64,000 nucleotides of DNA from contig OX638369.1 in NCBI GenBank assembly GCA_951812925.1, forward strand, positions 14,537,329-14,601,328, in the 5' to 3' direction. The notes beneath the pieces are model-generated. The model saw only the letters and a list, made by a program, of their open reading frames with translations. It ran no database searches and was not told the DNA's origin. Positions 1 through 11,452 of this stretch are shown one piece after another (within the stretch, counting starts at the first letter, position 1; the number at the start of each line of letters is the position of its first letter). The position numbers and the translations under genes were made by a program. Source of the stretch: Calliopum simillimum (taxonomy: Eukaryota; Arthropoda; Insecta; Diptera; Lauxaniidae).

Positions 1-1950
1 CATAGGATTAAATCTCAAAGTTTGTAACTATTAATGTAAATATAGTACTTATGATAGTAAATAAACAACAAAAACTGTTGAAAAATCATTCTCCGTATTT
101 TTCCTAACCGCTTCTTAGTTCACTTAATTTGCACGTTTCGCATATTATGCTATTTTCTAAATTTCAGCTATGGTTTTTCTGTGTTGACTCTTCGAAAATT
201 TTTTTTATATAGAATTGACAACCATGAAAGTTGTACACTCAATTTAGACTATCTCCGCTCAATTTTTCTAATTCGAACTATAAAGTTTTTAAATATTGAG
301 TAAAAAAGAACTGAAAATGAAGAGAAAGAGGACATTCAATGTAATTTTAGCTCAGTCTGTTTTGGTTTTTCGATAGTGATTGTTCGTGTGTTTTTTTTTT
401 TCTAAAAGTTTAAAATTTTTGTAAGTAAAACAATTAACAATTACAGGGGCTGTCCACCAGTTTCATCTTTTTTAAAAAAATTTACTATTTTCATTGTGAA
501 ATTACTGTTTAAGCAACATTTCGTCATTCTCCATTTCATCATTCTCCGTTAAGTACTCCTCCATCTGGTTTTTTTTTTTGTTGTTGTTAGTAAATTTAGT
601 CTTATAGCACTTAAGTAAACTTTATTTAACAAATACAAATTTAAATTTAGTCTTAAGGCGCTTAAATAAACTTTGTAAAAATACAACATAAACTTTTAGG
701 GTTGCCACCTGGTTATTTTCAAAAATCTTATAGAATTCTTACATTTTTTGACTAAATTGAAATTTTTGATTTCAGAACCTCTCAGATAAACATTTATGAA
801 ATCGTAAAAAAAATTCAGGATTGCCACCCGGTTTTTTTTATTAGTTTTGCTTAAACCAAATTTCGGTTAGATGAGTTTTTAATAATTTCAGCGTCGATCA
901 ATTTTTAACAATTCAAACTATTATTTTTTAGTGCGTAATTATAATGACGAACATAAAAAAAGCATGATTTAAAATAAATTTTTGAAAGAAACCATCTGGA
1001 AACCCTAAAAGTGTATGTTGGATTTTCCTAAAGTTTATTTAAGCGTTTTGAGACTAAAATTATTCTTGAATTTCTTCAATATATGTATATTGTTCAAGCG
1101 AAACTTAAAAATAAAACAAATGGCAACACTGAAAGTTTATGGTCATATTTTGAAAATGTTCCAGAGGTTCAGTTCATCATATTCTATACCTTTAAGTGAT
1201 AAAGAAATAAAAATAATAGGTGGGGACAAAAAAGGCATGTTTTGGTACATTTTTCGGAGATTTACCCATGTAACGAAAAACATTGGAAAGTCAAAAAAAT
1301 CTAAGGAGATTGCAAAATTTCGAAAATTTAAGAAAATCATCAAAAAGTATCGAATAAAGGGCGCGCAGTTGTCCCAGAGTGTGTTTCTTATAGCAAAATT
1401 TTTTGCCCGCTTGCGGACGCATTATTGAAAGATTTCAATGATGGAAGCTTATGGTAAAAATAAGCCACCGCTTTTAAAAAACCAAATTGTTTTGGCCACC
1501 TTTCTTGGGGCTCAAGCCCGAAAAATCGAAAACTTAAAATTTATAAAACTCTACAACTCGAGAACCATTCATCCGATTTTTGTGATTTTTTTAATGGGTA
1601 GATGTGTTGCCCATTGAGGAGCAGTGAAACTTAGTTTTTGAAATTCTCTCGGGAACCATTAATCCGATTTGAATAACTTTTTCTATGGATAGATGTATTG
1701 TCCGGTGGGATTTTCCAAAATTTATTTTTTCAAAATTCCCTCTGCTTTGTTCGGCAAACCTTAAAAACTTGTGAACTATTAGTCCAATTTGAGTGATTTT
1801 AAATTTATTGCGTAGATATGTTGCCCAGTGAGGTTTTGTAGAATTTATTTTTTAAAAGTTTCTTCGGAAACGTCAGATTTTAAATTTTGATTTAAACTAC
1901 ATGACTTGTAAAAATATTGTACTTCCTTCTATATAACACTTTAATCTCAC
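1..1950. other. Protease downstream intron/flank with two degenerate tandem repeats
   Basis: No exon is visible; this is probably intron 2 of the protease gene. A 50-bp unit occurs twice at about 592-690 (words TTTAGTCTTA and CTTAARTAAACTTT). A second unit occurs three times at about 1557, 1647 and 1770: 'GAACCATTMATCCGATTT', then 'TAGATRTRTTGCC'. Recurrent 'TGCCACCYGG' words lie at 455-1000. The rest is AT-rich with no recognisable signal. Confidence 0.5.
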
Positions 1951-2192
1951 CTTTCTGACAATGCCTGGATCCCGTGATGAACGATCCAATTGCAACAATC
2001 TAATCATAATCGGTTCACGATTATTGTGCACACAATGAGCGGCTGTCAACACGTAGCGATCGTTAATCAGCGTGCCACCACAGAAAAGACGTGGATAATG
2101 TCTGCCCTTGACCAATTGTGCCGTCCATGGGTATTTGTTTTGACGCACTTGAGTGCCACCGACAATGCGATTAACATTTGGAGTGCCACAAA
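1951..2192 (-). CDS. Serine protease exon 2 (activation site and catalytic His)
   Basis: This exon has 242 bases: two bases completing a Phe codon, then 80 full codons. It carries [12 protein letters not shown], the CGG of the substrate-side disulfide and TAAHC. It is bounded by an AG acceptor at 2194-2193 and a GT donor at 1950-1949. It lacks the acidic and serine catalytic residues, which are coded further downstream in this family. Confidence 0.87.
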
Positions 2193-3998
2193 CTGAAATG
2201 AGACAAAAATTAAGAAACTTTAATCAACACTGACACGGTGATACGGAAGAAAATTATTTACGTATAAAAGTGTCGCTAAAATCGGTTGATATGAAAAAAT
2301 TTGTTTTTTTTTTTTGTTGATTCAGAATCTGTTTTTAGCGAAATCCTATCAGATCCTTTTCAAAAGTTATATTAAAAATACCTTGTAATAAGTATTTTTG
2401 GAATTCTTCAATTAAAAATATGTTGTTACATTGGATAAGGTTACGAAGCTTCTAGGAGGTAATAGAGGAGGCCTAGGTTTACAAAAAATTGCACCCGGAG
2501 GGGGGTCTAAAATGTACCCCTAAGGAGTTATAGGGTTAAAACTGATTTTCTGCCTCTTTTCAGAAAAAAAAATTTTCTTGGATCACCCTAACGTTTTAGG
2601 GAAAATATTTCTGTCGCAAAGTTTTAGCTAATTGTAAAAGCTTTCAAATAGTGTATATGGTTTATAGGGTTTGAAAGGATTTAGCAAAGTTCTGGACCTT
2701 TAAAATTGATGTTTTAATTTTTTTTTCCCATTTTTTGACTTTGATGGCCATTTTAGTATGGAAAAGGTCCTATTAATATAGCTTTTTGTAATTTTTTTTG
2801 AAATCTACGTTAAATATCCTTTAATCCGATAGCACATTTGTCATACCAATTTTTTGATTGAGGTTAGACAACAATTTTTTTCTATGTAACACACGGGTTA
2901 CTCGCATGCGTTGCGCTGCATATGATGTAGTGATGAGCAAACCAAGACCAAGACCAATACACAATGTGCAAGGGCAAGACCAAGACCAAGACTGCTATGG
3001 TCTCGGTCTTGGTCTTGGTCTTGGTTTGCTCATAACTACATCATATGCAGCGCAACGCATGCGAGTAACCCATATGTTACATAGAAAAGTATTGTTGTCT
3101 AACCTCAATCAAAAAATTGGTATGACAAATGCACTATCGGATTAAAGGATATTTAACGGAGATTTCAAAAAAAATTACAGAAAGCTATATTAATAGGACC
3201 ATTTTCATACTAAAATGGCCATCAAAGTCAAAAAATGGGGAAAAAAAATTAAAATATCAATTTTAAAGGTCCAGAACTTTGCTAAATCCTTTCAATCCCT
3301 ATAAACCATATGCACTATTTGAAAGCTTTTACAATTAGCTAAAACTTTGCGATAGAAATATTTTCCCTAAAACGTTAGGGTGATCCAAGAAAATTTTTTT
3401 TTCTGAAAATAGGCAGAAAATCAGTTTTAACCCTATAACTCCTTAGGGGTACATTTTAGACCCCCCTCCGGGTACAATTTTTTGTAAACCTAGGCCTCCC
3501 CTATTACCTCCCAGAAGCTTCGTAACCTTATGCAAATGTAACAACATATGTTTAATTGAAGAATTCCAAAAATACTTATTACAAGGTATTTTTAGTATAA
3601 CTTTTGAAAGGGATCTGATCGGATTTCGCTAAAAACAGATTCTGAATCAGCAAAAAAAAAACAAATTTTTTCATATCAACCGATTTTAGCGACACTTTTA
3701 TACGTAAATAATTTTCTTCCGTATCACCGTGCTGATGTATGGATATTGGAATATTACACAGATCATACGTCTTTACATGATATAATAAAAACAATGCATT
3801 TGAAAACTTACAGCACTTGTTAGAACACTGATTTCTTGCCTTCAACTGTCCGTCACCTGCAACATAATTTGCCACGACTTGACCAAACTGCTCTTGTGGT
3901 GTTTCATTGAATTGCAAATTTGCTGCTGGTTTTTCATAGACATAAGCAGCTTGAGCGCCTATAATTAGGCAACAAACTGTCAACAATATAAAATTCAT
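1951..3998 (-). CDS. Secreted trypsin-like (S1A) serine protease, 5' part (2 exons)
   Basis: Partial gene, 143 residues seen. Exon 1 (3998-3812) encodes a signal peptide ([17 protein letters not shown], likely cut before AYVYEK), a 45-residue linker and the start of a Cys cluster. A GTAAGT donor follows base 3812. Exon 2 (2192-1951) follows a pyrimidine-rich TTTCAG acceptor. The split codon TTT joins the exons in frame. Exon 2 encodes the activation site (Arg71/Ile72, IVGGTQV), PWTAQ, FCGG and LTAAHC with catalytic His115, and ends on a complete Lys codon before a GTGAG donor. Known family: S1A zymogens cleaved before IVGG, similar to Drosophila CG11836/CG4386-type proteases. The exons for catalytic Asp and Ser (GDSGGP) are not found down to base 1 and presumably lie outside the window. 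The substrate is unknown; Asp189, which sets specificity, is not visible. The splice model is read directly; the function is family knowledge. Confidence 0.88.
2234..3731. mobile_element. Palindromic transposon A1, filling protease intron 1
   Basis: Two arms of roughly 740 bp are almost exact reverse complements and start and end with CACGGTG/CACCGTG. A direct CTGA lies on both sides (2230-2233 and 3732-3735), a 4-bp target duplication. The ends and the 4-bp duplication are reminiscent of Chapaev/CMC-type DNA transposons; that class call is inference. There is no transposase. Inner parts of the arms (about 2437-2900 and mirror) are shared with copies at 5059, 22505, 24868 and 25229. Without the element the intron would be only about 117 bp. 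Confidence 0.8.
2928..3038. mobile_element. AAGACC-bearing hAT-like unit at the fold centre of A1
   Basis: The ends TAGTGATGAGCAAACC and GGTTTGCTCATAACTA match the element at 59837-60316, and the inside is (AAGACC)n. The 8-base flanks here (ATATGATG / CATCATAT) are reverse complements, not a direct duplication, so the unit sits in the centre of the larger palindrome. Confidence 0.6.
3812..3998 (-). CDS. Serine protease exon 1 (signal peptide, linker)
   Basis: This exon has 187 bases, that is 62 codons plus one base, starting at the only upstream ATG in frame with a hydrophobic leader. It ends in the Cys-rich stretch NQCSNKC before a perfect GTAAGT donor at 3811-3806. Reading on past the donor gives a frame without resemblance to proteases, so the exon stops here. 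Confidence 0.85.
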
Positions 3999-5058
3999 TT
4001 TACCAATGCTTTAACTACAATCTGTAAACACAATTTCACTATTTCAGTAAATAAATATAACACTTTTTTTCTGCTTTCTTCACCAACTGAGCCCTCTGCT
4101 GAGCTCAGCTTAAATGTTTCGAAAAATTTCACGACAACCACTTCTTATAGCATTGGGTTTGGTGCAGAGTTCGCAAAAGAATCAAGCAGATTACAATAAA
4201 AGATTTAAGCACTTAATAAAAACATAAATTTGAAATGGAAAAAAAAAATTAAGAAAACAAATGTTACCTATGTCAACCATATATATAACCATATACCATT
4301 GGATGTCGGACTTTTTTCTTTCTTTTTTACCTTCCTCCGTTTTGAACTTTCTTTGTTATCATATTTTACGCTTGTGTTTTTGCCCTCATTTACAATTTCA
4401 GAATTTAATGCTTCAATTTTTGGCAGCATTTTATTACGCGTTTTTATTGATACATAAAATTATTTTTAAAAAAACATTCTGTTCTTTTGCATATTCATGA
4501 AAGCAGAGCAAATTAACTGCCTTTTAGCATCGATTGCTACTTTAATGTGCTTTTAAGTTGGCTTTTTTTTTTGTTGGTTTTTATTTTAAATTAATTCATT
4601 CGTGAATTTGAAATAAATGAGATTTTACTTGGAAGCGATTTAGACTTCGCTGCTAATGCATATACACAGTACATTGTCCTCAAATCGACCATATACTTAC
4701 TTGACATAAAAGTGTTTCAAAAGAGTGCACTCATATTTTTATTGCTCTTTTTTTATGGCAATAAAGTCGTTTGGCCAACATTCTTGATTGCACTTGCGCA
4801 ACACAATATCGCAAGATTGCAACGATATCACACGCTGTCTTAACGCATCGCATCAAAAATTCAACAAAGCTGAAAACTTAACTTGAAATGCTGCAATTCA
4901 TCTTCATCTTGAGACAAATTCATTAAATGAAGCCTCTTCTAGGATTCTGCAACTACACACGCAAAGAATTGTTAGTCGATATTGCTATCTTGGTTTTCAG
5001 TTGAATTTATTCGTATATTGCAAGACTACTCGACAAGAAAATAACAATTTATAATATA
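3999..5058. other. Upstream flank of the protease gene
   Basis: This is AT-rich non-coding sequence. The first 100 bases are probably 5' UTR of the minus-strand protease. No further gene or repeat is recognised up to the palindrome at 5059. Confidence 0.5.
4085..4150 (-). promoter_or_regulatory. Possible core promoter of the protease gene
   Basis: On the minus strand a TATAAG box lies at 4149-4144, and Inr-like TCAG words lie near 4103 and 4090, about 90-150 bases before the ATG. The spacing from TATA to Inr (about 48-61) is longer than the usual 30, so this is only a candidate. Confidence 0.22.
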
Positions 5059-6059
5059 CAGCGTGTATAAGGTTACAAAGTTTCTGGAAGGTGATAGAGG
5101 AGGCCTAGACTAACAAAAAATATCAACTGGCGGGATCTACAATGTACTCCTGAGGAGTTATAGGGGTAAAACTGATTTTCTGACTTGTTTTACAAAAAAA
5201 AAAAATATCTTGAGTCACCCTAGCGCTTTAGAGAAAACATTTTAATAGCAAAGTTTTAGTTAATTATTCGAACTTTTAGACGGTGTATATGGTTTATAGG
5301 ACTTAAAAGAATTTTGCAAAGTTCTGGACCATTAAAGTTGATATTTTAATTTTTTTTATTTCCTTATTTTTTGACTTTGGCGTCCATTTTAGGATGAAAA
5401 AGGTCTTATTAACATATCTTTTAACAACTTTTTTAAAATTCTCCTTCCATTTTCTGTAATTTGATAGTACACTTATCTTACCAATTTGTTAATTTGAGAT
5501 CAGAAAAAACTACTTTTCAAGAACAATTCGCTTGAAGGCTGCACTAGATAAAGGGCATCGCATATCAGCACATCATATGCAATGCAATTAATGCATGTAA
5601 CTTGTGTGTTGTTACATAAAAGTGTTTTTTTCTGACCTCAAATCAAAAAACTGGTATGATAAATGTAGCACCAAAATAAGAAGAAAATTGAACAAAAATT
5701 TGAAAAAAATTATAAAAAGATATGTTAACAGGACTCTTTTCATACTAAAATTACCGCCGAAGAAAAAAAAATTAAAATATCAACTTTAAAAGTCCAAAAC
5801 TTTGTAAAGTCCTATCAAGTCCTATACATTATACACACTATCAAAAAGCTCATATAATTACCTAAAACTTTTTCATAGAAATGTTTTCTCTAAACGCTAG
5901 AGTGACTCAATTAAAATTTTTTTTGTAAAGCAAGTCAGGATATCAGTTTTAACCTTAACTCCTCAGGGTTACATTTTAAACGCCCCAGTTGCACGTTTTT
6001 GTTAGTCTAGGATTCCTCTATAAACTCCCAGAAAATAAGTAACCTTATACAATACACCC
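5059..6059. mobile_element. Palindromic transposon A2
   Basis: A second, more diverged member of the A family. The arms mirror each other around about 5560 and share words such as 'GATAGAGGAGGCCTAG' and 'ACTCCTGAGGAGTTATAG' with A1. The termini are CAGCGTGTATAAGG and the inverse of GGGTGTATTGTATAAGG. A TATA at 5055-5058 and 6060-6063 is a possible 4-bp target duplication. No coding capacity is seen. Confidence 0.68.
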
Positions 6060-6063
6060 TATA

Positions 6064-7844
6064 TGATATAATCAAAACCATGCACTTAATTAATCAGAAT
6101 GAAATCTCGATAACTTTTTTGAGTATTTTTTTTTTTTTTTTGCTATAATTTAAGGTTGCTGATTCCGAATATGGCATCTGTTTTTTTTTTTTTTTTTTGT
6201 AGTGTAATTCACCTGCCCAAAAGTTTGTTAAAGTCAATTCCTACATTCTTGATCGTTAAGAGAAAGTTGTGCGGAATGGACCAAGAAATTTTTTTATGCA
6301 CCAATAATAATTTCTTCTGACCAATCGTTATTAACTTTTTGGGGAATTTTATAAACCCCTTTCTGAAAATTTAATCTTAGCATGTAAACGGTCCTGAATC
6401 GTATCAAAGTCTATTCGAGAAATATATTCCCCATAGAAAAATAGTTACCCTATGTGGTTGACGATTTCAGTGACTCTTAACAGTTTTTTATGGGGCACAT
6501 TTTTTTTCGAAAAACCTATGATAGTTTTTTGGACCGTTTCCATGCAAATGGCCAAATTCTCTAAAAGGGGCTAATAAAATACCCCAAACATTTTGCTGTA
6601 CCTTCTTGATATCGTTTTTGCTAAACATTGTTGCTAAGCATTTTGTTTTGCTATGACTAATCGACATGTGAGCGTTACTTCGAATAAAATTTTTAAAGCC
6701 CTCTAGCTCGTAAACCATACTTTATACAGTAAGCTGATGAAAAAATTTTTTTTTGGAATTTCCACAACTACGGTCAAAAATTTGAAAGAGGATGTCAAAA
6801 AAAGAGAGCTGAGTTCATTAAGAGATAGCGCAACATCGATTTATGCAAAATCTCGGCTTTCTGTGGTTTTTATTTTATTACGATCTCGAAAATTCCCGGA
6901 ATGAACCATGCGATATATCAAATTATTCCTCTTGCATTAAGATATACATATAAAAAAAATAAAAATTGGAATCTAAAATAACGACATACATATTGTTTTT
7001 CTTTTTTTTAATAAATTACCTTCAAAAAACTTTTTTGTCGATAAATCACCCTACTATAAAACTCTAAATCTTCATTTTGAATAAAACTTGTTATTCCATC
7101 ATTAAAACAAACAAGAAACAATTTTTTAGAATATATTAACCCATTATATCCAGTTTTCGTGGGTCTTTTTTATAAAAAAAAAAAACTGTGTTTAGATGGT
7201 GCAGGCCAAATCTAATGAAAAGTGCAAGACAATAGCCTTCTTCTCGAAAACTCTAAGTTAATTTTTCTGATCAATACACTATGTATTGCATGTGAAAGCC
7301 TGATAGTTATTTAAATATAAGTGGTTATGACACTCTTCCCCCATTACGATTTCTGCATGCATCATCTTGAATAAAAATTAATCCCCTTGTAAATCCTAGA
7401 ATTAATCCATTTGTTGCTATTGTACACTTTCGATCCAAAATTTTAAGTGTAAGGCAAATTCAAAGTGAAACCGTTTTACCTTCTCTGAGTGTTATATCTC
7501 TAACATTTTATACCAATGAGTTTTTTTCAGGTGTTAACTCGTTTTATTTATTTGACTGAGTATGCAAAACTCTTAATGTCCTCTCGAGTACTAACGACCG
7601 TCAAGAGATAATGCATTGCGTTCACTTTGTCATACATAGCAGAGAAAATCCACACTACCAAACGCAATTTCCATATAGTCACACATGATTATACATAAGA
7701 TCAAAGACTTATCTCAACAGTGTTGCTTTTTGTCATTGCTGTAATAGTGCACGAAGGGAAGCTGCGCAATGCGCAATTCGTATGATCATATGGGTAGATT
7801 GTGTCATCAGAAAATATTAAATGTTGCTTTGGGCATGAGCTCTT
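6064..7844. other. Non-coding region, old repeat remnants
   Basis: AT-rich with long T tracts (6121-6139, 6181-6199). The block 6672-6726 ('GCGTTACTTCGAAT', 'CTCTAGCTCGTAAACCA') recurs rearranged at about 41612-41690, indicating a worn dispersed repeat. No gene is recognised. Confidence 0.4.
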
Positions 7845-7848
7845 TTAA

Positions 7849-7992
7849 CCTTTTAACGACGAAAATCAAACACGCAAATAATTTTAAAATACACGTTAAA
7901 AATATGTCAAAATCGAAATAATAAGGCCTAACAAAATTTGTATCCAAACAAAAGGGGAGCTGCCAAGCATTTTGCCTTTCGCCATTAAAGGG
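7849..7992. mobile_element. Short TTAA-flanked MITE (piggyBac-like)
   Basis: This 144-bp element has ends CCTTTTAACGACGAAA and TTTCGCCATTAAAGGG, which are imperfect inverted repeats. It is flanked by TTAA at 7845-7848 and 7993-7996, the target used by piggyBac elements. Similar ends bound the larger element at 47531-50100. Confidence 0.6.
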
Positions 7993-7996
7993 TTAA

Positions 7997-8942
7997 AGTA
8001 TAACTTAATATCTTAAAACGTATGCATATGGCATGAATATTTGAAACATTTTGGTAAATAGTAAAAATAAAGAATTTTTATTTTTATCTTACGCTTTCTT
8101 AAAATTTTCGAGGGAAGAGTAAATTATTTAAAGAGACCTTTCAAATTATAGATATAATATACATAACTGCACATATTTCTTAAATAAACTTTAATTAATG
8201 ATCAAATAAAATCAAAGATATAGTATATGTACATACAAATTCTTTTTTATAAAGTTTGCGCCTTAAGTCTTTTGTCTAAGAACATTGAAGGCAATTTCTC
8301 AAATTAAAAAATAAAAATAAAATTTTAATTTTGCAATCTTTATGCATATTGTGTAACAAAATTCAATGGGTTTTTGTTAAAGTCAACAAAATTAACTGCA
8401 TAAATTTTAAGTTAAAATAAGGTACCTTTTTAGTCAACCGTATCAAATTTCTTATTTTTTGCATAACATGAATTTTAAAGCAGCGTTTTTGGGCTGCACC
8501 ATGCAAACGTTCTGATTTCATATTAAAATATGGGATGGTTCATAAACAAAAATCAAAAAAGAGAACAGTGAAAGAAGATCATGCAATTAATCAAAATATT
8601 TTGGTAAAAATGCAATGCCAGCCAATATAAGCGCCTTAAGTTAGACTTTGAAAAATTTTTTAATACATTTTTTGCAATTTGTATTGGCAAATTGATGTAG
8701 GAACTGCGCAAGTGCAACATATTACCAAAAAACTACAACGTCCGGTAATTTGTCAGTGTTATGGAGGCAATTTTAAAAATATGGTAAAATATGAGAACCT
8801 TGTAAGCAGAGATATACTTAGGCTGATGCAAAGTATATTGTCAAAGTTCCTTAACGTTTACAAAAATAAAGCTAGGGTGTACTGTTTTTTTTTTTTTAAA
8901 AATATCAGTTTAGTAAAACACTTAATCAAATATACAAAAAAA
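7997..8942. other. Non-coding, no feature recognised
   Basis: AT-rich sequence between the TTAA MITE and the 267-bp tandem repeat. An open frame at 8679-8960 has no recognisable motif and runs into the tandem repeat, so it is not called. Confidence 0.4.
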
Positions 8943-9605
8943 ATATTATACTTTGAATAAAAAAAACATATCTGGACATACAAATAAACCAACATAACAA
9001 GCGAAAAACTAGCAACGAGACCAAAAATCTACTTCGACAAGCAAGAAGGCATTAGGCAAAAAAAAATTGCTTAAAAATTTAAATTTGGTTGGACCAACAC
9101 TTAGACAAATTAACTGGACAATCAAAAATCATTTGAAAAATACTAGACATACAAATAAATAAAACGAAATATTATCTAAACGCCCAACAATATCCAAGCC
9201 ACACATTTTGAAAATACTTTGAGTAAAAAAAAACATGTCTGGACATACAACTAAACCAACTTAATAAGCAAAAAACTAGCAACGCGTCCGAAAATGTATT
9301 TGGACAAGCAAGAAATCATTGGGCAAACAAAAAAAATGTACTCAAAAATTTAAATTTGCTTGGACAAACACTTGGACAAATTAGCTGGACTATTAAAAAT
9401 CATTTGAAAAAAACTAGACATAAAAATAAACCAAACGAAATATTATCTAAGCGCTCAACAATATCCAAACCAAACATTTTGGAAATACTGTGAGTAAGAA
9501 AATATCTTTGTACATACAAATAAACCAACTTAACATGCGAAAAACAAGAAATGCGACCAAAAATTTACTTGGACATTAAAAAAAAAAAAACACTTGGCGA
9601 ACTAG
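8943..9605. repeat. 267-bp tandem repeat, about 2.4 copies
   Basis: The word 'CATACAAMTAAACCAAC' and its neighbourhood start at about 8971, 9238 and 9505, a steady 267-base period. The units also share 'TCATTTGAAAAA', 'CGAAATATTATCTAA' and 'AACAATATCCAA'. The third copy is cut short. Short internal words such as TTTGGACAAAC suggest the unit grew from a smaller repeat. Confidence 0.75.
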
Positions 9606-9635
9606 CTGGATAATTAAAAATAATTTGCACATATT

Positions 9636-9874
9636 CATTTTTAAAAGGGGATATGTGTCGCTCGGCACAAGATTAATCTTTCGCTTTTTTGCCGTTGTGA
9701 CGATAGCACTGTTTGGTTTATCTTTTTTCCAAGAAAGCAGATTACTGCTTAGTATTATTGTTAATTAACCTTCATCACTAAAATCGCACTAAAATAAGAT
9801 TTACCAAACTTATGAGGATTTTTTTTAAATTTGCCATAAGTTTTAATTTTGTCACATATCCCCTTTTAAAAATG
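9636..9874. mobile_element. MITE with 22-bp terminal inverted repeats
   Basis: The ends CATTTTTAAAAGGGGATATG (9636 on) and the inverse word at 9853-9874 are near-perfect inverted repeats around an internal part of about 195 bp. TTAA is embedded at both ends, so a TTAA target is possible but the exact boundary is ambiguous. Confidence 0.6.
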
Positions 9875-9884
9875 ACAGATTCAA

Positions 9885-10058
9885 TTGGGCAAACAACGTA
9901 TAAGATTATTTGCACAAATATCAAAAATAACTGTAAAAACATTTGATCCGTAAACAAAACTCTATTTGGACAAACAAAAAAACATCAAATGATCAACCAA
10001 AAAATCATTTGGACAATCAATTGAATCATTTGAAATAATTGGAAATTTGCATGAACAC
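9885..10058. repeat. Degenerate TTTGGACAAAC repeat field, left part
   Basis: Words of the form 'ATTTGGACAAACAAAAAATC' recur every 20-35 bases. The same field resumes at 12724 and 14226, so the elements between 10059 and 14225 are insertions into it. Confidence 0.55.
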
Positions 10059-10062
10059 TAGG

Positions 10063-11450
10063 CACGGTGTGCCTTAACCCGTTCTAAATCGGACGTCGTA
10101 GCACATCAAATTTTTTTCCAGATTTTGTTTACTTATCGTTCAAATGATGTATAAAAAAATTTTAACTCGTGACTCCTCGACTAAATTTTGAGATAATCCC
10201 TTTTCCAATTGGGGCATTTTCCCATACAAAAAGAAAAAAAAAATTTTTTTAACTACATTAAACAAAAATCAAAATAATCACAATCGATTTGTTTTGCAAT
10301 GCTTAACGCGAACCCAACCTCAGAATTGCTCTATGGTGTATAGTTTATGAGATATTGTAACCTAAAAACCAAAAAAAGACGTTTTTTGCCATTTTTTGAA
10401 GCTATATAACTATGTAACATATCATTTATTCGTCAAATGTGGCTTAAATACTTGAAAGTTCCAGTCTTTTCCTTTAAAACCTAATTTAAATTATATATAT
10501 ATCTTCATGCTTCTAAGAGATATCGTAGACCGAAATATTGTCAAAACGGGTTTTTTGCACTTTTGTGTCTTTTTAGGTTAGGATATCTTTGAGGGAAAAA
10601 AAGATGTCAACATAATTTAAATTAAGTTTTAAAGGCAAAGATTAGAGCTTTAAAGTTGTTTACCAGATTTAACGAAATTAAAATTTCTTTCACATTTTAA
10701 ACATGTTCAACGAACCGACTACTTCTAAATTCAGTCGTTTGACACCCCGAGTGTTGTTGTTCGTGTATGGCATACGGCTGAATTTTGAAATGGTCGGTTC
10801 GTTGAACATGTTTAAAATGTGAAAGAAATTTTAATTTCGTTAAATCTGGTAAGCAACTTTAAAGTCCTAATCTTTGCTTTTAAAACCTAATTTAAATTAG
10901 GTTGATATCTTTTTTTTCCTCAAAGATATCCTAACCTAAAAATACACAAAAGTGCAAAAAACCAGTTTTGACAATATTTCGGTCTACGATATCCCTTAGA
11001 AGCATGAAGATATAAATATAATTTAAATTAGGTTTTAAAGGAAAAGATTGGGACTTTCAAGTATCTAAGCCACATTTGACGAATAAATGATATGTTACAT
11101 TGTTATATAGCTTAAAAAAATGGCAAAAAACGACTTTTTTTGGTCTTTAGGTTACATTATCTCATAAACTATACACGATAGAGCAATTCTGAGGTTGGAT
11201 TCGCGTTAAGCATCACCAAACACATCGATTGTGATTATTTTAATTTTTGTTTAATGTAGTTAAAAAAAATTTTTTTTTTCTTTTTGTATGGGAAAATGCC
11301 CCAATTGGAAAAGCGATTATCTCAAAATTTAGTCGAAGAGTCACGAGTGAAAATTTTTTTATACATCATTTGAACGATAAGTAAACAGAATCTGGAAAAA
11401 AATTTGATGTGCTACGACGTCCGATTTAGAACGGGTTAGGGCACGCCGTG
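10063..11450. mobile_element. Palindromic transposon B1 (4-bp TAGG duplication)
   Basis: Two near-identical inverted arms of about 680 bp surround a 40-base loop near 10755. The termini are CACGGTGTGCCTTAACCC and the inverse of CACGGCGTGCCCTAACCC. A direct TAGG occurs at 10059-10062 and 11451-11454. The CACGG ends and 4-bp duplication match A1 and suggest a non-autonomous Chapaev-like family (inference). No transposase is present. Confidence 0.82.
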
Positions 11451-11452
11451 TA

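Noticed and set aside
1015..1428. 137-codon open frame
   Set aside because: Lys/Ile/Phe-rich, AT-driven composition, no motif, lies in the presumed protease intron or flank.
1..1900. Remaining protease exons (Asp and GDSGGP parts) in the left edge
   Set aside because: No minus-strand frame with NDIALL- or DSGGP-like residues was found, so they are taken to lie outside the window.
8943..9605. CRISPR-like regular repeats
   Set aside because: The period is 267 bp with no constant short repeat and unique spacers; a tandem repeat in insect DNA.
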